A stretch of DNA of 64,000 nucleotides from Actinomycetales bacterium (GTDB lineage: Bacteria; Actinomycetota; Actinomycetes; S36-B12). The position numbers and the translations under genes are program-made. The first letter of the stretch is position 1. Every line of letters starts with the position of its first letter. The notes under the pieces are model-generated. The model searched no databases. It was not told where the DNA came from and saw only the letters and a list, made by a program, of their open reading frames with translations. Positions 62,333-64,000 of this stretch are shown here, piece after piece. Location: NCBI GenBank assembly GCA_018970025.1, contig JAGWXF010000001.1, positions 1-64,000 on the forward strand, given 5' to 3'.

Positions 62333-63092
62333 TCCGTACGTACGGCTGCGCCTGCACGACGACGCCATCGCCGAGGCCGTCATCGACGGCCCTGCCGTGG
62401 CCTGGATGTCGATACGCAATGCGACCCGGCGACCTTCGGGCCGGAGCCTCGGTGCGGGCGATGACGGGCCTGCGGCCGTTCGTGAGCGATGGGGGAGCCT
62501 GTGCGGCAGCGACGCCCCGCGCATGATCCGGGCGCTGGTGGAGCTGGACTCCAGAGTTGGCCTCGATGGTCGCGGTGGCCTTGATGGCGTGACCGTCCCA
62601 GCGGGCATCTTCGGACTGCTGCCGCCAGGCCTGACCAGCCCTGATCCCGGGCACTGGTCCTTGTGGGAGCTGAGCGATGACGCGCACGCGGTACCCGGGC
62701 GCGCGCGGCTGCTCGATCCCGCTGACGACAGGATCCGCCCCCTGCTGATGCACTCGCCGTCGGCTCATGTGTTCCCCGGGGACCGGCCGGCCCAGTGGGC
62801 CGGGATCGTGGAGGGCGATGACCTGCTGGCCGTTGCGGCTCGAATCGATGAGCCCAATGGGTTCGCGCACGTGGTGAGCGTGTGCACGGATCCGAGGGCG
62901 CGGGGCCGTCGGCTGGCACAGCAGGCGATCGGCCTGCTGATCGAGCAGGCACGCAGCGACGGATGCCGTGGGGTCATGCTCGAGATGTACGCCTCCAACG
63001 ACCCGGCCCGGCGGGCGTACCTCCGCATGGGCTTCGCGGAGGTCGGCCAGTACATGTCCGGGCTGCTGTACCGCGGCGTGCGGCCTGCCTAG
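62316..63092 (+). CDS. GNAT-family acetyltransferase
   Basis: A 258-residue protein with a C-terminal GNAT domain. Motif A is [20 protein letters not shown] (acetyl-CoA loop), followed by [20 protein letters not shown] and GFAEVGQYM. The N-terminal ~120 residues contain [11 protein letters not shown] and [11 protein letters not shown] and are unassigned, perhaps a second degenerate GNAT-like domain. The substrate is unknown. ATG 62316 overlaps aspS by 17 bases. Its TAG stop is part of the putative rarA promoter. Confidence 0.8.
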   Translation: MAAPADPYVRLRLHDDAIAEAVIDGPAVAWMSIRNATRRPSGRSLGAGDDGPAAVRERWGSLCGSDAPRMIRALVELDSRVGLDGRGGLDGVTVPAGIFGLLPPGLTSPDPGHWSLWELSDDAHAVPGRARLLDPADDRIRPLLMHSPSAHVFPGDRPAQWAGIVEGDDLLAVAARIDEPNGFAHVVSVCTDPRARGRRLAQQAIGLLIEQARSDGCRGVMLEMYASNDPARRAYLRMGFAEVGQYMSGLLYRGVRPA

Positions 63093-63095
63093 GGT
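63090..63095 (+). promoter_or_regulatory. Probable -10 hexamer (TAGGGT) for rarA, includes upstream stop codon
   Basis: TAGGGT begins with the GNAT gene's TAG stop and ends seven bases before GTG 63103; no ribosome-binding site is present. Confidence 0.5.
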
Positions 63096-63102
63096 GTGCC
63101 GA

Positions 63103-64000
63103 GTGACCCTCTTCGACGAGGCTGCCTCAACACACCGTGCGTCGGCCCCGCTGGCCGTGCGCATGCGACCGGCGAGCATCGAGGAGGTCGTCGGGCAGGA
63201 GTCCGCCCTGGCACCGGGGGCGCCACTTCGGGGACTGCTCGAGCCCCACGCGGGCACGGCCTCGAGCTCTGTCTCGGTCATCCTGTGGGGCCCGCCCGGG
63301 ACCGGCAAGACGACACTGGCGTCCCTGGTCTCGCTTGCTTCTGGCCGCGTCTTCACCGAGCTGTCGGCGGTCACCGCTGGGGTCAAGGACGTGCGGTCGA
63401 TCATCGACCAGGCGCGGGACCGGCTGTCGATGCAGGGCCGCGGCACGGTGCTGTTCATCGACGAGGTGCACCGCTTCAGCAAGGCACAGCAGGATGCCCT
63501 CCTGCCGGCCGTCGAGAACGGCTGGGTGACCCTCATCGCGGCAACGACGGAGAACCCGAGCTTCTCGGTGATCGCTCCGCTGCTGTCGCGCAGTGTCGTA
63601 GTGACGCTTGCGCCGCTGACCGACCGGGACCTGCAGGCGCTGGTCCGCCGGGCCATCGCGGACCCGCGCGGCCTCGGTGGGCGCGTTCGCGTGGCGGATG
63701 ACGCGGTGGAGGCCATCGCGCGGGTGTCGATGGGCGATGCCCGTCGGGCGCTCACGGCACTGGAGGCAGCGGCTGCGCCCGTCCTTCGCATGCATGCCGA
63801 GCGGGGTACCGGGCCTGTCGACGGGCTCGGCGACGCGCCTGTCGACGCGGCCGACGTGCCCGAGGTCGGGCTGCACCACGTCGAGGTGGCAGTCCAGCAT
63901 GCAGCGATCCGCTACGACCGGGATGGCGACCAGCACTACGACGTCGTCAGCGCATTCATCAAGAGCGTGCGCGGGAGCGATCCAGACGCAGCCCTGCACT
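63103..64000 (+). CDS. rarA: Replication-associated recombination protein RarA (partial, runs off window)
   Basis: The frame from GTG 63103 stays open to the window end, giving 299 residues of an AAA+ protein. Visible are [13 protein letters not shown], Walker A GPPGTGKT (63-70), Walker [20 protein letters not shown], sensor 1 [12 protein letters not shown], and the C-terminal [19 protein letters not shown] that marks MgsA/RarA (WRNIP1) proteins. RarA acts at stalled replication forks. A family member has ~430-450 residues, so about one third lies outside. Confidence 0.95.
   Translation, partial: MTLFDEAASTHRASAPLAVRMRPASIEEVVGQESALAPGAPLRGLLEPHAGTASSSVSVILWGPPGTGKTTLASLVSLASGRVFTELSAVTAGVKDVRSIIDQARDRLSMQGRGTVLFIDEVHRFSKAQQDALLPAVENGWVTLIAATTENPSFSVIAPLLSRSVVVTLAPLTDRDLQALVRRAIADPRGLGGRVRVADDAVEAIARVSMGDARRALTALEAAAAPVLRMHAERGTGPVDGLGDAPVDAADVPEVGLHHVEVAVQHAAIRYDRDGDQHYDVVSAFIKSVRGSDPDAALH

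Noticed and set aside
62211-63791. Minus-strand open frame (~526 codons) opposite the GNAT gene and rarA
   Set aside because: Both plus-strand genes are supported by motifs, and the minus frame is Ser/Arg/Thr-rich noise.

Overview
The window is high-GC, gene-dense chromosomal DNA of an actinobacterium (Actinomycetota, class Actinomycetes by gene content; genus not assignable from sequence alone). The clues are strong G/C in third codon positions, many GTG starts, chains of ATGA/GTGA start-stop overlaps, phosphatidylinositol/PIM lipid genes (pgsA, acyltransferase, pimA), a Cmk-Der fusion, and gene order that follows two blocks known from Mycobacterium tuberculosis (from memory: about Rv1691-Rv1713, and about Rv2614c-Rv2559c). 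I see no prophage, insertion sequence, CRISPR array or plasmid function. Nearly all of the window is core genome, and no stretch over 300 bases lacks a gene.

Layout. 1-150: 3' part of a 5S rRNA and its terminator. 0.2-5 kb: TPR proteins, a metallo-beta-lactamase-fold hydrolase, an SSB-like protein, a HAD phosphatase and a small coiled-coil protein. 5-21 kb: a long plus-strand array, tlyA-nadK-recN, pyrG-nudix, ald-xerD-M14 lipoprotein, parA-scpA-scpB-rluB, aroH-tyrA, cmk-der. It covers NAD(P) and CTP supply, chromosome resolution and condensation, recombination, rRNA modification and tyrosine synthesis. 21-36 kb: a more variable zone marked by tRNA-Pro(GGG), tRNA-Val(GAC), tRNA-Cys(GCA), tRNA-Gly(GCC) and tRNA-Val(CAC). 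It holds secreted proteins, PPK2, a LigD-type polymerase and an ATP-dependent ligase encoded tail to tail with a long overlap, a CASTOR/POLLUX-type channel, a sugar-phosphate mutarotase, FUSC and AIM24 proteins, and folate genes pabB-pabC. 36-64 kb: the second syntenic block, thrS-HIT-(cupin, truncated EF-G2)-pgsA-acyltransferase-pimA, pdxS-pdxT-yebC-WS/DGAT, ruvC-ruvA-ruvB, yajC-secD-secF, apt-relA, then DUF349 and cyclophilin genes on the minus strand, an MBL hydrolase, hisS, aspS, a GNAT protein and the start of rarA, which runs off the end.

Regulation. Many transcription units begin with a TANNNT (-10-like) hexamer 6-8 bases before the start codon and no Shine-Dalgarno sequence, as expected for leaderless mRNAs. 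This pattern was used to choose several starts. At three junctions (parA, yajC, rarA) the TAG stop of the upstream gene is the first half of the hexamer. A LexA-type box lies at the presumed ruvC transcription start. Notable oddities are an EF-G2 homologue that ends exactly after domain II, a probable CTG start for xerD, a perfect 17-bp hairpin between divergent units, and several short tandem repeats whose units are multiples of three.
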